Positions 6,372 to 6,579 of a DNA stretch of 6,579 nucleotides are shown in pieces. This stretch comes from Thermoplasmata archaeon (GTDB taxonomy: Archaea; Thermoplasmatota; Thermoplasmata; GCA-020350865). The stretch covers positions 439,790-446,368 of the forward strand of contig CP070672.1 of assembly GCA_020351895.1 (NCBI GenBank), given 5' to 3'. The notes beneath the pieces are model-generated. The model was given only the letters and a program-made list of their open reading frames with translations, was not told the origin of the DNA and ran no database searches. The translations under genes and the position numbers were made by a program. Numbering within the stretch: position 1 is the first letter of the stretch; every line of letters begins with the position of its first letter.

Positions 6372-6579
6372 ATGAAAATCGACGAATATGAAATGCCAGA
6401 TGATCTATATTACCATCCAGAACACACTTGGATTAGGGTGGAGGGTGATATGGGTGTTGTTGGTCTATCAGATTTTGCCCAAAAATTGGCAGGAACCATC
6501 AAACGTGTGGTCACTCTTGAGGAAGAGGATGAAGTTCAACAAGGCAAACCCTGTGGTACCATAAGCAGTGGTAAATGGA
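6372..6579 (+). CDS. GcvH-like lipoyl carrier protein (3' end outside window)
   Basis: The first 69 codons of a glycine-cleavage H-like protein are present; family members are usually about 125-135 residues. H proteins carry a lipoyl arm on one lysine and shuttle methylamine or electrons between enzymes. The visible part matches the family start: LYYHPEHTWIRVEGD (residues 12-26), VVGLSDFAQKLAGTI (29-43), a VTLEEEDEVQQGKPCGT stretch, then SSGKW, where Lys68 sits at the lipoylation position. Canonical H proteins have ESVKA around that lysine; SSGKW is different and may mark a non-glycine-cleavage carrier related to the LbpA group of Hdr-linked lipoyl proteins. The ATG is fixed by AGGGGG nine bases upstream and a stop codon at 6342-6344 in frame. 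The lipoate ligase at 954-1910 is its likely modifying enzyme. The gene could still be plain gcvH, since the downstream neighbours are not visible. Confidence 0.8.
   Translation, partial: MKIDEYEMPDDLYYHPEHTWIRVEGDMGVVGLSDFAQKLAGTIKRVVTLEEEDEVQQGKPCGTISSGKW

Noticed and set aside
1..6579. Search for mobile elements, CRISPR, tRNA, rRNA and riboswitches
   Set aside because: No transposase, spaced repeats, cloverleaf-like segment or known riboswitch core was recognised by eye.

Overview
The window looks like chromosomal DNA from an AT-rich archaeon. The evidence is the gene content (a HdrA/MvhD pair and a HdrD-type iron-sulfur protein), TATA-like boxes about 45-60 bases before start codons, oligo-T stretches in place of hairpin terminators, frequent AGA/AGG arginine and ATA isoleucine codons, and a TTG start in a tightly packed operon. 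A euryarchaeal, possibly Thermoplasmata-related anaerobe is my best guess, but the sequence does not prove the lineage. No rRNA, tRNA, CRISPR array, insertion sequence or phage gene was seen.

Layout: (1) bases 1-831 (+) hold the 3' end of hdrA followed directly by mvhD; (2) 954-1910 (-) is a lipoate-protein ligase, convergent with mvhD; (3) 1911-2245 is a gene-free divergent promoter region with palindromic motifs; (4) 2246-4893 (+) is a two-gene operon of a GlcD-type FAD-linked oxidase and a HdrD/GlcF-type iron-sulfur protein, overlapping by 4 bases; (5) 4906-6147 (-) is a membrane-anchored, outward-facing M28 zinc peptidase, convergent with the operon; (6) 6148-6371 is a second divergent promoter region; (7) 6372-6579 (+) is the start of a GcvH-like lipoyl carrier protein, cut at the window edge just after its presumed lipoyl lysine.

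How the genes may work together (inference): HdrA is the flavin and iron-sulfur core of heterodisulfide reductases, and MvhD normally passes electrons into it. No HdrB, HdrC or hydrogenase gene is visible. The HdrD-like protein carries the domains of HdrC (two [4Fe-4S] motifs) and HdrB (two complete CCG domains), and its operon partner is a flavin dehydrogenase of the lactate/glycolate oxidase family. A lipoate ligase and a GcvH-like carrier lie on either side. This resembles, without matching, the bacterial and archaeal clusters in which Hdr-like proteins work with a dedicated lipoyl carrier (sHdr-LbpA) and its own ligase. The interesting possibility is a Hdr-centred redox module that links a 2-hydroxyacid-type oxidation and/or a dihydrolipoyl protein to HdrA-MvhD. 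The dull alternative is an ordinary glycine-cleavage H protein and ligase that happen to sit beside unrelated redox genes. The M28 peptidase probably belongs to peptide scavenging and not to the module.
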